Shown here piece by piece: positions 10,301-18,123 of a DNA stretch of 64,000 bases. This DNA comes from DUUI01 sp964627845 (GTDB taxonomy: Bacteria; Bacillota_I; Bacilli_A; Erysipelotrichales; Erysipelotrichaceae), in assembly GCA_964627845.1 (NCBI GenBank), contig CAZVKL010000003.1:4176-68175 (forward strand). The letters are read 5' to 3'. The position numbers were made by a program, and so were the translations under genes. The notes below the pieces were generated by a model. The model saw only the letters and a program-made list of their open reading frames with translations. It ran no database searches and was not told the DNA's origin. Each line of letters starts with the position of its first letter. Within the stretch, counting starts at the first letter, position 1.

Positions 10301-11004
10301 TTTAGAAAGTTTTGAGCCGCAATTATTAAGTTGGTATTAATGAGGACATCTTTCTCTAAATCCATTTGAATATGGATTGATTGGTTAGAGATATCCATCT
10401 TCACTGGAAAAAGGGCTAAAGGGGCTCGTACTGTAAAGCCATCACTAATAAATTCACCCATCACAAAAGGTGTAGCGACATATAAATCGAAGTTACCAGT
10501 TTCCCGATAAGCGCGGCTTGCGTTTTTATGAATATCATTAAGTGATTGATACGCTTGCTTTGAGGCGTCTTCTTTTAAGTCAACCAGTTTTATTTTCTTT
10601 GATTCAAATAACAGTTGATGAAGTTGATTGGCTCCTAATTCGGATAAATCAAACGTTGTTTTTGGTGATGTCTTTGCGACATATAAAAGACGATTTCGTT
10701 TAGAAATATTAATTAATCGTTTTTTGAGTTCGTTAATAGTCGTTTGTATGTGGGAGGATTGATTAAGTGTAATCGATTGACTATTAAAATTCTGAAGTCT
10801 TGAAACAATCAGTTCGCCATACTTCTTTAAAAACTCAGAACCAATTCCAGTGATGGCTTCCAAGTCGCTTATTTTAACAGGATTCAAACGAGCGATATCC
10901 TCTATTTGAGTGGCGTTTAGTGGGGTAGAGTTTAAGTTAAATTCAATCTGTAAATCCTGATTTAACTGATTTAAAAATATTCTTCTTTTTCGTATTTGAT
11001 CCAT
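7363..11004 (-). CDS. HRDC / DUF4011 SF1 helicase with C-terminal restriction-endonuclease-like domain
   Basis: A 1213-aa protein. Residues about 30-72 look like an HRDC nucleic-acid-binding domain; residues 80-330 match DUF4011. The SF1 helicase core follows: Walker A GPPGTGKSQ near 383-391, then a long insertion, Walker B FDEASQ near 790, AGDSQQLRP after it, and motif VI AITRAKK near 1040. The last 100 residues (QVICGFEFDQSVYPR, RDIHQ, VRGWNLHRLF) resemble the MTES_1575 / Vsr-like endonuclease fold. It probably translocates on and cleaves nucleic acid. The same general architecture occurs in single-gene phage-defence proteins such as Hhe, as I recall it; assignment to that type is inference. 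It is transcribed alone. An extended -10 (TGGTATAAT) reads leftward at 11029-11034, with AAGGAT before the ATG. Confidence 0.85.
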   Translation of the reverse strand: MDQIRKRRIFLNQLNQDLQIEFNLNSTPLNATQIEDIARLNPVKISDLEAITGIGSEFLKKYGELIVSRLQNFNSQSITLNQSSHIQTTINELKKRLINISKRNRLLYVAKTSPKTTFDLSELGANQLHQLLFESKKIKLVDLKEDASKQAYQSLNDIHKNASRAYRETGNFDLYVATPFVMGEFISDGFTVRAPLALFPVKMDISNQSIHIQMDLEKDVLINTNLIIAAQNFLKTNQPLIPMNLEEVNPDTFLDDLLVSYKQQGLDIEHQDHDLKPFEPKTIDSFKDLKPGIFEVEHVALLGYFPILSTSIQRDYAQISQLDSFVPHVLTLLETLTQSHDEEDAHQLDEVVFNEQHLAYINPLNSSQEQAQLQIKKGQHIVIQGPPGTGKSQTISNVIAQSVFDKKNVLMVSEKKAAIDVVYSRLGILNEYALIIDNINDKQNFYRQCERLFTDKNIQHQDIDLSKQNQAMNDLIAELGQIKSLLTTPLIDDLNALDLYPIIKKIDYSDSEVFKDYQFLKENVDSKSLTQYKLFKELTIPNDFDQIIDYLHISQTIPDMNNINKNLSDYDVMVLKQALPDIRKKLDELNNQNIVVRLLSKSKEAQILEPLTKLKKTIVSNDLNHVELILNNYPLVSQPLNFDNNINDFLLIDKIRTHFNESPHQALDRLVNFIGFEHLQNFENSNRQIHGLINSYDQLVASFNASANEKSDQLVDYLAKDLYSKRFELKSSKRAMEMKRIIERKRKWSISKFVDKFYVELFDGIKIWLATPDVVSEIFPLKADLFDVLIFDEASQLYIEKAIPSILRSKQVVIAGDSQQLRPSAFGVGRYGYDEDIEDEFIDSTAALDEESLLDLARFKYPSTVLNYHYRSLYEELIAYSNAAFYKNQLIVSPNAFTSQLPPIKRIKVEDGQWIKRSNQAESTAVVNLIKDISQTRQQDETIGVITFNATQRNLIEKDLETLANQDKEFNDFYQQEINRSVDNQDLSLFVKNIENVQGDERDIIIFSITYAPDESGKVPSFFGWLSQQGGQNRLNVAITRAKKQIYVVTSIEPHQLPVSNASALGPSLLRDYLIYSKAISEQDEAGVQTVLNQLSPNHQNQTRLTPPPLTQVVMDTLNKEGYTCHYQYGIGQFTIECAVFKDDQVICGFEFDQSVYPRLKENDRGRDIHQPNYLKVRGWNLHRLFAYHYYHHPQSFLENVVNMVNQYQSVQS

Positions 11005-11028
11005 TTTTTTATCCTTTTATTTTCGTTC

Positions 11029-11034
11029 ATTATA
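11029..11034 (-). promoter_or_regulatory. -10 element of the helicase gene
   Basis: TATAAT on the minus strand with an upstream TGG forms an extended -10. No good -35 is seen. The start codon lies about 25 nt downstream. Confidence 0.5.
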
Positions 11035-11055
11035 CCAAACACAAATCAGATATGA

Positions 11056-11061
11056 TATACT
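11056..11061 (+). promoter_or_regulatory. Extended -10 upstream of the structured RNA
   Basis: TGA-TATACT fits an extended -10 element; no convincing -35. Transcription would begin near 11068-11069, exactly where the closing stem of the putative RNA begins. Confidence 0.5.
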
Positions 11062-11068
11062 AAATCTA

Positions 11069-11221
11069 GCTAAGAGGGAACACATATATTTCCAACACAT
11101 TGATATAAGGGAGTCTGATTTTGTTTGAGTGGTGTGAAGACCTATTCATTTAGGGATCCTAATCTTAAACTAAGACACCCACCTGTACATACAGGGAATA
11201 ATATCACCCTTTTGGCTTTTT
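11069..11221 (+). ncRNA. ssrS: Structured small RNA, probable 6S RNA
   Basis: There is no reading frame here, but several pairings are visible. The ends close in a 10-bp helix: GCTAAGAGGG (11069-11078) pairs with CCCTTTTGGC (11207-11216), including G-U pairs, and a T-run follows at once. Inside are TGATAT / ATATCA, TTAGG-GAT-CCTAA, TCTTA-AAC-TAAGA and CCTGT-ACAT-ACAGG. A long closing rod, an open middle and a small hairpin in the 3' strand after CTAAGACACCCACC resemble Firmicutes 6S RNA, which binds housekeeping RNA polymerase. The identification rests on remembered similarity of layout, so the RNA itself is more certain than its name. A yneF leader is the alternative. Confidence 0.55.
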
Positions 11222-11249
11222 AAAACGTTTGAATTAAAGGAGTGAAGAG

Positions 11250-11456
11250 ATGGGCGATATCCTATATGTTTTATTAGGTGTTGTTATTGGCCTAATAGCA
11301 GGATTCTTTATTGCGAAATATTATTTCGAAAAACAAATTAAAGAGAATCCACCAGTGAATGAAAAGATGATTAGAGCGATGTTCTTACAAATGGGACGCA
11401 AACCAAGTGAGAAACAAATTCGTCAAGTCATGAATTCAATGAATCAACATAAGTAA
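11250..11456 (+). CDS. yneF: UPF0154 membrane protein YneF
   Basis: A 68-aa protein with one N-terminal transmembrane helix (LLGVVIGLIAGFFIAKYYF) and a basic cytoplasmic tail. The tail segments MIRAMFLQMGRKPSEKQI and NSMNQ are the family signature of UPF0154. The function of the family is not established. AAAGGAGTG lies a few bases before the ATG. It follows the structured RNA by 30 nt and is followed by a weak terminator. Confidence 0.9.
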   Translation: MGDILYVLLGVVIGLIAGFFIAKYYFEKQIKENPPVNEKMIRAMFLQMGRKPSEKQIRQVMNSMNQHK

Positions 11457-11487
11457 GCGGTTAAGGATTATCTTTATCGCTTTTTTA
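11453..11487 (+). terminator. Probable terminator after yneF
   Basis: An imperfect 9-bp stem (GCGGTTAAG / CTTTATCGC, one mismatch, one G-U pair) followed by six T residues. Confidence 0.5.
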
Positions 11488-11506
11488 TTATATTAAGGGA
11501 GACACA

Positions 11507-13174
11507 ATGGAAAGAACGCCATTCATCATAGGAATTGTTTTATTCTCGGTTTTTTTATTGTCTTTTCTTTCAAGCAAGTATGCTAAATTTAAACGCTCAA
11601 AAGAGTTTAGAGTAGAAGTTGGCCAAATCAGAAAACGACCAACCTCATTCGATGAACTTCAATCGGTCAAGGACTATTTTCATCAATTCAAACAAACTGA
11701 AACAACTTTTGTGATTGACGATATCACAAGCAACGACTTAAACCTTGATGAACTGTTTCTTCAGTTTGATTCAACTAAATCAGTCGTTGGTCAAGAATAT
11801 TTTTATAAAACACTCCGCGTCATGCAATTAGAGGAAGTTGTTTTAAAGCAACGCCAACAACTGGCGGACTATTTTAAATCAAATCAGGATAAGATGATTA
11901 AAACCAAAGAAATCTTATCGTCCATTGCTCACTATTCTTATCAACGTTCGTTTTATCAAGATGTGAAATCCTTACAACAGCTCTCTGAAACACGCTATCC
12001 AATCCATAAAATACTGACTGGGATTATTGTTCTAGGGTTAATCATCCTCTTACTTCATTTTGATATCGGGGTGACGATCTTACTATACGGTGGATTCTTT
12101 AACTTCCTCTACTATTTGAAATTAAAATATGTTGATCATTTTAATTTAGAAGTGTTTAATACGTTAATTTCTTCGTTAGTTGGTCTTAAGAAACTAGACC
12201 AACTTAATCATGACATCTTAGAGCCGTATCACCAATCGATACAGGAAATCAATAAGTCTTTCTCTAGTATTCGAAGAGGGGTTTGGATTGGTGCGAGTGA
12301 TAAGAATTCGATCTTCCAACCAATCTTTGATTTAATCTTTGGGATTACACATATCAATTTCCATAAATACTATCAAATGTTACGGGTGTATAAAAAGAAT
12401 GCTGAAAAGTTAGAAGACCTCTATGTTGTGATTGGTGAAATCGAAGTCGCGCTTATTATGTTTAATTTACAACAAAGTCATCATTTAATTAGTCAACCAG
12501 AATTTATCGATGAAAAGCAGGTTGAAATAATATCGATGTGTCATCCGCTCATCGAAGATTGTGTCACCAATGATTTAGTAATGAATCAATCCATTCTAAT
12601 TACAGGGTCGAATGCGAGTGGTAAGTCCACTTATATTAAAATAGCCGCCATCAATGTAATTATGGCACAGACACTTCACTCATCGTTTAGTGAAAGTTAT
12701 CAAGCACCAATGATGAAAGTGATGACGTCAATGGCTCTTAAAGATAATATATTTGAAGGGGAGTCGTACTTCATGGTGGAGATACGTTCATTAAATCGGA
12801 TTCTCAATGAACCTAAAGAGACAATGGTCTTTGGTGTGATTGATGAAATCTTAAGAGGGACTAATACCATAGAGCGAATTGCGGCGAGTGCCACCGTCCT
12901 GAAGGAATTAGCAACCCAAAATGCTTTCATCTTAGGGGCAACTCATGACATTGAATTAACTCAAATATTAGAGGGGCTTTACCAAAATAAACACTTTCAA
13001 GAACAATTTGAAGGCGATGACATTGTCTTTGATTATAAAGTGAAAGAGGGACCAAGTACCTCTCGGAATGCCATCAAATTATTAGAGTTACATGGTTATG
13101 ATGAAGAGGTGGTTAGCGAGGCCTATCAACGCGTTGACTATTTTGAAAAACATCAGACATGGCCGAAATTCTAA
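11507..13174 (+). CDS. Membrane-anchored MutS-like ATPase
   Basis: A 555-aa protein with one N-terminal helix (residues about 6-24), a helical lever-like region, another hydrophobic pair near 170-200, and a C-terminal MutS domain V. The Walker A is TGSNASGKST near residue 365; Walker B is VIDEILRGTN, with the conserved ATHD after it. The mismatch-reading N-terminal domains of MutS and the Smr nuclease of MutS2 are absent. This subfamily is annotated as MutS-related but its role is unknown; membrane location argues against ordinary mismatch repair. GGGAGA precedes the ATG. It converges on rpsD across a shared terminator. Confidence 0.8.
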   Translation: MERTPFIIGIVLFSVFLLSFLSSKYAKFKRSKEFRVEVGQIRKRPTSFDELQSVKDYFHQFKQTETTFVIDDITSNDLNLDELFLQFDSTKSVVGQEYFYKTLRVMQLEEVVLKQRQQLADYFKSNQDKMIKTKEILSSIAHYSYQRSFYQDVKSLQQLSETRYPIHKILTGIIVLGLIILLLHFDIGVTILLYGGFFNFLYYLKLKYVDHFNLEVFNTLISSLVGLKKLDQLNHDILEPYHQSIQEINKSFSSIRRGVWIGASDKNSIFQPIFDLIFGITHINFHKYYQMLRVYKKNAEKLEDLYVVIGEIEVALIMFNLQQSHHLISQPEFIDEKQVEIISMCHPLIEDCVTNDLVMNQSILITGSNASGKSTYIKIAAINVIMAQTLHSSFSESYQAPMMKVMTSMALKDNIFEGESYFMVEIRSLNRILNEPKETMVFGVIDEILRGTNTIERIAASATVLKELATQNAFILGATHDIELTQILEGLYQNKHFQEQFEGDDIVFDYKVKEGPSTSRNAIKLLELHGYDEEVVSEAYQRVDYFEKHQTWPKF

Positions 13175-13178
13175 GGCA

Positions 13179-13209
13179 AAAAAAGAGCATCCAACTGGGT
13201 GCTCTTTGA
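13179..13209. terminator. Bidirectional terminator between mutS-like gene and rpsD
   Basis: An 11-bp stem (AAAGAGCATCC / GGGTGCTCTTT, one G-U pair) with loop AACT. It has an A-run on one side and T residues on the other. Confidence 0.85.
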
Positions 13210-13218
13210 TTTGAATCA

Positions 13219-13821
13219 TTATCTTGAGTAATACTCAACAACTAATGCTTCATTCACTTCTTGATTTAATTCTTGACGATCTGGAAGACGAACGAATTTA
13301 CCTTTTTTCGTTTCAGGATTAAATTCAACGAAATCGACCATTGATAAGTTCGCTTCTAATGCATCGTTGATGCTAGCTAGTTTACGAGACGATTCTTTGA
13401 CTTCAATCGTTTGTCCTGGTTTGACTTGGAAAGATGGGATATCCACTTTCTTACCATCCACTAAAATGTGTCCGTGATTAACTAATTGACGTGCTGCGCG
13501 ACGTGTACGACCTAAATTCATGCGGTATACAACGTTATCTAAACGAGACTCTAACATGTGTAATAAGTTTAGACCTGTAACGCCTTCTTTCTTCACTGCT
13601 TTTAAATAAGTATTGAAGAATTGACGCTCAGAAACACCATACATATGACGAATTCTTTGTTTTTCTCTTAATTGAGTTGCGTAGTCAGATAGTTTTGGAC
13701 GACGAGATTGTCCATGTTGACCAGGCGCATAATTACGACGTTTTAGTTCTTCACCAGTTTCTAAGATTGAAAAACTTAAACGACGAGACTTTTTCCATAC
13801 TGGACCTGTATAACGTGCCAT
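13219..13821 (-). CDS. rpsD: 30S ribosomal protein S4
   Basis: A 200-aa protein of the usual length for S4. It has the N-terminal MARYTGPVWKKSRRL, the YAPGQHGQ segment, and the S4 RNA-binding domain near residues 90-150 (RLDNVVYRMNLGRT, GHILVDGKKVDIPS). It binds 16S rRNA early in 30S assembly. It has no Zn-finger cysteines near the N-terminus, so it is the zinc-free form. A GGAGG site lies 8 nt before the ATG. The gene is monocistronic with its own long leader, as for the autoregulated rpsD of Bacillus, and is divergent from ezrA. Confidence 0.98.
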   Translation of the reverse strand: MARYTGPVWKKSRRLSFSILETGEELKRRNYAPGQHGQSRRPKLSDYATQLREKQRIRHMYGVSERQFFNTYLKAVKKEGVTGLNLLHMLESRLDNVVYRMNLGRTRRAARQLVNHGHILVDGKKVDIPSFQVKPGQTIEVKESSRKLASINDALEANLSMVDFVEFNPETKKGKFVRLPDRQELNQEVNEALVVEYYSR

Positions 13822-13979
13822 GTGCTGTTCCTCCTTTCTGTTTTATATGCAATAAAACAGAAAGTCACAAATCAACATCGGGGGTGTTAACCTTCATAGT
13901 TCGCCTTGCAGCAAGGTTACTTTATTCCTAGAGTGATTAACGCCGTGGCCGACATCTTTGTGTGCTGCTGTTTTAATCG
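13822..13979 (-). promoter_or_regulatory. Structured 5' leader of rpsD, likely S4 autoregulatory RNA
   Basis: The mRNA leader is about 158 nt and non-coding. In transcript order it has a TAACCTT ... AAGGTTA helix enclosing a CCTTG-CTG-CAAGG hairpin. A perfect 12-bp hairpin follows (ATAAAACAGAAA arm at 13852-13863, TTTCTGTTTTAT arm at 13835-13846) and abuts the GGAGG ribosome binding site at 13830-13834. Bacilli rpsD leaders are known to bind S4 and repress translation. Function here is inferred from position and structure. Confidence 0.7.
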
Positions 13980-13986
13980 CTTGTAC

Positions 13987-14015
13987 AGTCTACCAAAGTC
14001 CTCTGTAGAAGTCAA
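13987..14015 (-). promoter_or_regulatory. rpsD promoter
   Basis: On the minus strand, a -35 TTGACT (14015-14010) and a -10 TAGACT (13992-13987) are separated by 17 nt. Transcription would start near 13979. Confidence 0.65.
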
Positions 14016-14070
14016 ATTTTAATGCTAAACGAAATGGACATCAACAGTAAAAAAATTTGAGTAAATATGG

Positions 14071-14076
14071 TACAAT
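14071..14076 (+). promoter_or_regulatory. Extended -10 of ezrA
   Basis: TGG-TACAAT is an extended -10 with no clear -35. A GAGAGGTG ribosome binding site lies between it and the ATG at 14095. Confidence 0.5.
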
Positions 14077-14094
14077 ACAGCAGAGAGGTGCCCA

Positions 14095-15825
14095 ATGAAT
14101 TCAATGATCGATTTTCTTTCTCAACGAGAAGTTTATTTAACTTTATTAGGAATTATCCTAATAGGACTATTATATTTTGCTTACAGACGCATACAGCGTA
14201 AAGTGCTCATTAATAAACTACATCAGCTTGAAGTAGATATTAACTCCATGCGCTCAACACCCTTATCTTATAAATTAAACAAAGCCATTGGATTAACGAA
14301 AGTAAACGATAGCGTGGTGGATCGTGTCGAAAAAGCCCAAACTCAATTTAATGATGTTACTGGTGCTTTTGAAACACTGACTAATCTTTTAGGAAATGCC
14401 GAAGATGATATTCTAACCGGTAATCTTAAGGGTGGAAAAGAGACCCTTGATGAAATTTTAGATGTCTATCAAGCCAATAAAGCAGAGGTCGATAATTTAG
14501 ATACAGAATTGGATAATCTATTAGAAGATGAAATTCGTCTACGTGACTCCATTAATGAGATGAAGGATGAATTTAGAGAAGCGAAACAAGATTATCATGC
14601 CAAACACAATCAAATTAGTCTTGCTTCAGAAGCACTTGAGGAACATATCGAAAGCACCGAAATGTATTTTAATTCGTTTGAAGAATGGATGTTTGCGTCT
14701 GAATTTGAGAAAGCACAAGAACAATTCAAATATATTCAAGATCATATTTTTACACTGAAGAGAAATTTATCGCTACTACCAAGTATTGTTGAAAGAATTA
14801 ATGGGCTAGTGCCACATTATCTTTCTGAAACAAGCAGTAAATACCAAGAAGTAGGGAATAAAGGTGTTTACTTAGACCATTTAGAAGTCGCTAAAAATAT
14901 TGATTTGGTGAAAGAAACTTTAAACACAGAGACCAATAAAGCAAAGAATTTAAATTTAGATGGCATTGCCAATCATTTGGATAATTCTGTCAAACGCCTT
15001 CAGCAATTATTAACTCAAATTGATAAAGAAGATAAATCGTTTGATTTAGTCACCGGTTTAAGAGTCTCTGCCTTTGCTCAACAAAAGAGCGTTCAAGAAG
15101 ACCTAGGGGAGCTTATTCGTGTGTTACCTGAACTAAAAGAACGGTTTGGCTTTACACAACTGGTCGATCGTGCACCGGTTTTAGAACAAACCAATCAAAA
15201 TTTAGTGGCTAAAGCAGAAAGCTTAAATGAAAAATTAACGCAAGAACAATTACCTTATTCTACTTTATTAACTGAATTGAATGAATTTGATCAAGATGTT
15301 TCCTCACTTCAAAGTGAAGTGCAAGATGCCAATCGTTTGATTAATTCAGCTCGTCAAGATGAACAGAGAGCAACAAACCAATTACTGAAACTTAATTTGT
15401 TAATGAATGATATCGTCACCAAGATTGATTCACGTCATTTACCTCAGATTTCAGAATCCTATGAAGGAGATGTCCTTAAAGCCAAGGGCATGGTTCATCA
15501 AATTAATTCCATCTTGACACAAAATCCATTAAACATACGCTTATTAAATAGTTCCGTTCATGACACCATCGATTATATATATAAGCTCTATAACAATGTA
15601 AACAATTTAGTTGGAACAGTGGATATGGTTGAAAATGCGATCGTTTATGCCAATAAATATCGTTCGACCTCACCAGAACTTGATTCAGAATTAACGAGAG
15701 CTGAAATTTCATTTAGAAATGGTGAATATACCTATGCCCTTAAAACGGCCATCTATGCGATCGAGCGTTTTAAACCTGGAACTCAGTATGAAGAATTAAT
15801 TCTTCAAAATGCGAAAAGTGCCTAA
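14095..15825 (+). CDS. ezrA: Septation ring formation regulator EzrA
   Basis: A 576-aa protein of normal EzrA length. One N-terminal transmembrane helix (YLTLLGIILIGLLYF, about residues 14-28) is followed by a cytoplasmic region made almost wholly of long helices and coiled coil (spectrin-like repeats). EzrA binds FtsZ and restrains Z-ring assembly at the membrane in Gram-positive bacteria. Its presence indicates FtsZ-based division of the Bacilli type. The stop codon is joined to the next start (TAATG), so it probably forms an operon with the cysteine desulfurase and thiI. Confidence 0.9.
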   Translation: MNSMIDFLSQREVYLTLLGIILIGLLYFAYRRIQRKVLINKLHQLEVDINSMRSTPLSYKLNKAIGLTKVNDSVVDRVEKAQTQFNDVTGAFETLTNLLGNAEDDILTGNLKGGKETLDEILDVYQANKAEVDNLDTELDNLLEDEIRLRDSINEMKDEFREAKQDYHAKHNQISLASEALEEHIESTEMYFNSFEEWMFASEFEKAQEQFKYIQDHIFTLKRNLSLLPSIVERINGLVPHYLSETSSKYQEVGNKGVYLDHLEVAKNIDLVKETLNTETNKAKNLNLDGIANHLDNSVKRLQQLLTQIDKEDKSFDLVTGLRVSAFAQQKSVQEDLGELIRVLPELKERFGFTQLVDRAPVLEQTNQNLVAKAESLNEKLTQEQLPYSTLLTELNEFDQDVSSLQSEVQDANRLINSARQDEQRATNQLLKLNLLMNDIVTKIDSRHLPQISESYEGDVLKAKGMVHQINSILTQNPLNIRLLNSSVHDTIDYIYKLYNNVNNLVGTVDMVENAIVYANKYRSTSPELDSELTRAEISFRNGEYTYALKTAIYAIERFKPGTQYEELILQNAKSA

Positions 15826-16943
15826 TGATTTACTTTGATCATGCAGCCACTTCACCACTCAATCAACAGGTTTTAGAAACATATACAAAATTACTGTCGA
15901 GTTCTTTTGCCAATAGTGAATCCACTTATGATTTAGGAACTCAAGTTTCTTTAAACTTACAGAAAGCACGTGCTCACTGTGCTTCTTTTTTTGGTGTGAA
16001 AGAGAAAGATATTCTATTTACCTCAGGGGCATCTGAATCAAATAATATGGCAATTAAATCGATCGCACTGGCTTATCAAGAAAAGGGAAAACACATTATC
16101 AGTACCAATGTTGAGCATTCTTCAGTCTTAGGAGCCCTTAAACAATTAGAAGAATTGTTTGGTTTTGACATTACTTATCTGCCTGTAAATCAACAAGGGT
16201 CCATTACGACACAGCAAGTCTTAGACGCGCTTCGTGAAGATACCATTCTAGTTAGTGTTATGGCTGTGAATAATGAAGTTGGTTCAATAAATCCGGTTAA
16301 CCAGATAGCAAAGAGCTTAAAAAAACATCCAGCACTGTTTCATGTGGATGGCGTTCAAGCCGTTAATAAGATTGATTTAAATTATGCTGATTTTGATTTG
16401 TGCTCTGTTTCTGCCCATAAATTGGGTGGGTTAAAAGGATCAGGGATCTTGATTAAGAAAGATCACCTGAAATTTGAACCGCTCATTTCAGGGGGAGCTC
16501 AAGAATTCCATCAAAGAGGTGGAACTGTTGATGCCCTAACTCAAATCATGTTCTATAAAACATTAAAGTTGAATCTAGAACAAGATTCACAGTCTGTCAA
16601 ACAGATTAATCAATATTTAAGACAAGAACTTGATCAGATTCATCAAGTCGTGATTCATTCCCCTAAAAATGCGTCCGACTACATTCTAAGTTTTAGTGTG
16701 CTAGGGCTCACTTCAGAAATGATGGCCAATGCTTTAGCGGCCCAACAAATCTATGTCTCTTATCGCTCGACCTGTCATAATAGAGATGCGGTAGGGTCCA
16801 TCGTATTAAAAGCAATGGGTGTTTCGGACGATTGTTTAAGTTCAGTGTTAAGACTTAGCTTTAATCACACCAACACCTTATCAGAAGCAAAACAATTTAT
16901 TGAAAGTTTGAAAGGAATTATACAACAATATGGCACAAGATAG
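15825..16943 (+). CDS. Cysteine desulfurase, IscS/NifS family
   Basis: A 372-aa PLP enzyme that takes sulfur from cysteine as an enzyme persulfide. The PLP lysine lies in SVSAHKLGG near residue 198. The catalytic cysteine is C317 in YRSTCHNR. The N-terminal MIYFDHAATSPL is the family hallmark. The gene directly precedes and overlaps thiI, so it is the likely sulfur donor for 4-thiouridine in tRNA, as nifZ is in Bacillus. No Fe-S scaffold gene is nearby, so it is probably dedicated to tRNA thiolation; that is inference. Confidence 0.93.
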   Translation: MIYFDHAATSPLNQQVLETYTKLLSSSFANSESTYDLGTQVSLNLQKARAHCASFFGVKEKDILFTSGASESNNMAIKSIALAYQEKGKHIISTNVEHSSVLGALKQLEELFGFDITYLPVNQQGSITTQQVLDALREDTILVSVMAVNNEVGSINPVNQIAKSLKKHPALFHVDGVQAVNKIDLNYADFDLCSVSAHKLGGLKGSGILIKKDHLKFEPLISGGAQEFHQRGGTVDALTQIMFYKTLKLNLEQDSQSVKQINQYLRQELDQIHQVVIHSPKNASDYILSFSVLGLTSEMMANALAAQQIYVSYRSTCHNRDAVGSIVLKAMGVSDDCLSSVLRLSFNHTNTLSEAKQFIESLKGIIQQYGTR

Positions 16944-18123
16944 TTTCATTGTCGTTCGCTATGGCGAATTATCAACCAAAGGAAAGAACAGAAATCAATT
17001 TGTTAAACAATTAAAAAGAAATATTCAACAGGCGTTGGTCGATTTTGAGAATGTCCATGTTGTTTCTAACTACAATCGGATCTTAATTGAACTCAATGGA
17101 CACAATGGACTAGAGGTCATGGACAAAGTAGAACCTGTCTTTGGGATCGCGTCCTTATCGTTAGGTATTAAAACCGAAAAGGATTTAGAGGTGATCGCCC
17201 AAACAGCTCTTGATTTGGTCAAAGAGAAAACAGGGACATTTAAAGTTGATACGAAACGTCGTGATAAATATTTTGGTGAAAGCAGTGATCACATTAATCG
17301 GTTCATCGCAGGTCATCTCTTAAGAAACACGGACTTAAAGGTTAATGTTAAAAACCCTGATACCCTAATTAAGGTCGAAATTGAAGATCGTGATGAAGCC
17401 TATATCTTAGCTCATACTGTTAAAGGGGCAGGGGGCTATCCAGTTGGTGTTCAAGGTAAAGCGATGTTGTTATTATCTGGGGGTATTGATTCACCAGTGG
17501 CTGCCATGTTAACCAACAAGAGAGGGGTCCATTTAGAAGCGATTCATTTTGAATCAATGCCATATACCTCTCAAAATGCGTTAAATAAGGTCCTGGATTT
17601 AGCAAAAATCTTAACAAAATATCAATCCTATATGAAAGTTCATATCGTTTCATTTACAGAAATTCAAATGGCTATTTATGATAAAGTCGATGAAGCCTAT
17701 GCCATTACAATGATGAGACGCTTTATGGTGCGAATTGCAGAGAAATTAGCTCAACAAAATAAATGTGGTGCCTTAGTCTCAGGTGATTCTCTGGGGCAGG
17801 TCGCCTCCCAAACAATTGAATCGATTGATGTCATCAATCGAGCATTCGATATGGTCATGTTTAGACCACTCATCGCATTCGATAAAAACGAAATTATTGA
17901 TATTGCTAAAAAGATTGGCACTTATGAGACGAGTATCTTACCATTTGAAGATTGTTGTACCATCTTCACACCTCAAGCGCCTGTTATTAAACCTAAATTA
18001 GAGAAAGTCTTAAAGTTTGAAGAACGCTTTGATATCGAAGCGATGGTTGATAAAGCGATTGAAAACATTAGAACAATTGAAGTCAACAACCAAAGGGAAA
18101 AAGACGATGAACTTTTCGGATAA
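16930..18123 (+). CDS. thiI: tRNA 4-thiouridine synthetase ThiI
   Basis: A 397-aa protein that adenylates U8 of tRNA and transfers sulfur to it. Order of domains: ferredoxin-like and THUMP RNA-binding regions (residues 1-165), then a PP-loop ATPase with LLLSGGIDSPVAA near residue 180. It ends without the rhodanese domain found in E. coli ThiI, as usual in Firmicutes; sulfur then comes from the upstream desulfurase. The conserved FEDCCTIF cysteines lie near residue 340. The start overlaps the desulfurase by 14 bp, and its end overlaps the decayed GNAT gene by 17 bp. Confidence 0.96.
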   Translation: MAQDSFIVVRYGELSTKGKNRNQFVKQLKRNIQQALVDFENVHVVSNYNRILIELNGHNGLEVMDKVEPVFGIASLSLGIKTEKDLEVIAQTALDLVKEKTGTFKVDTKRRDKYFGESSDHINRFIAGHLLRNTDLKVNVKNPDTLIKVEIEDRDEAYILAHTVKGAGGYPVGVQGKAMLLLSGGIDSPVAAMLTNKRGVHLEAIHFESMPYTSQNALNKVLDLAKILTKYQSYMKVHIVSFTEIQMAIYDKVDEAYAITMMRRFMVRIAEKLAQQNKCGALVSGDSLGQVASQTIESIDVINRAFDMVMFRPLIAFDKNEIIDIAKKIGTYETSILPFEDCCTIFTPQAPVIKPKLEKVLKFEERFDIEAMVDKAIENIRTIEVNNQREKDDELFG

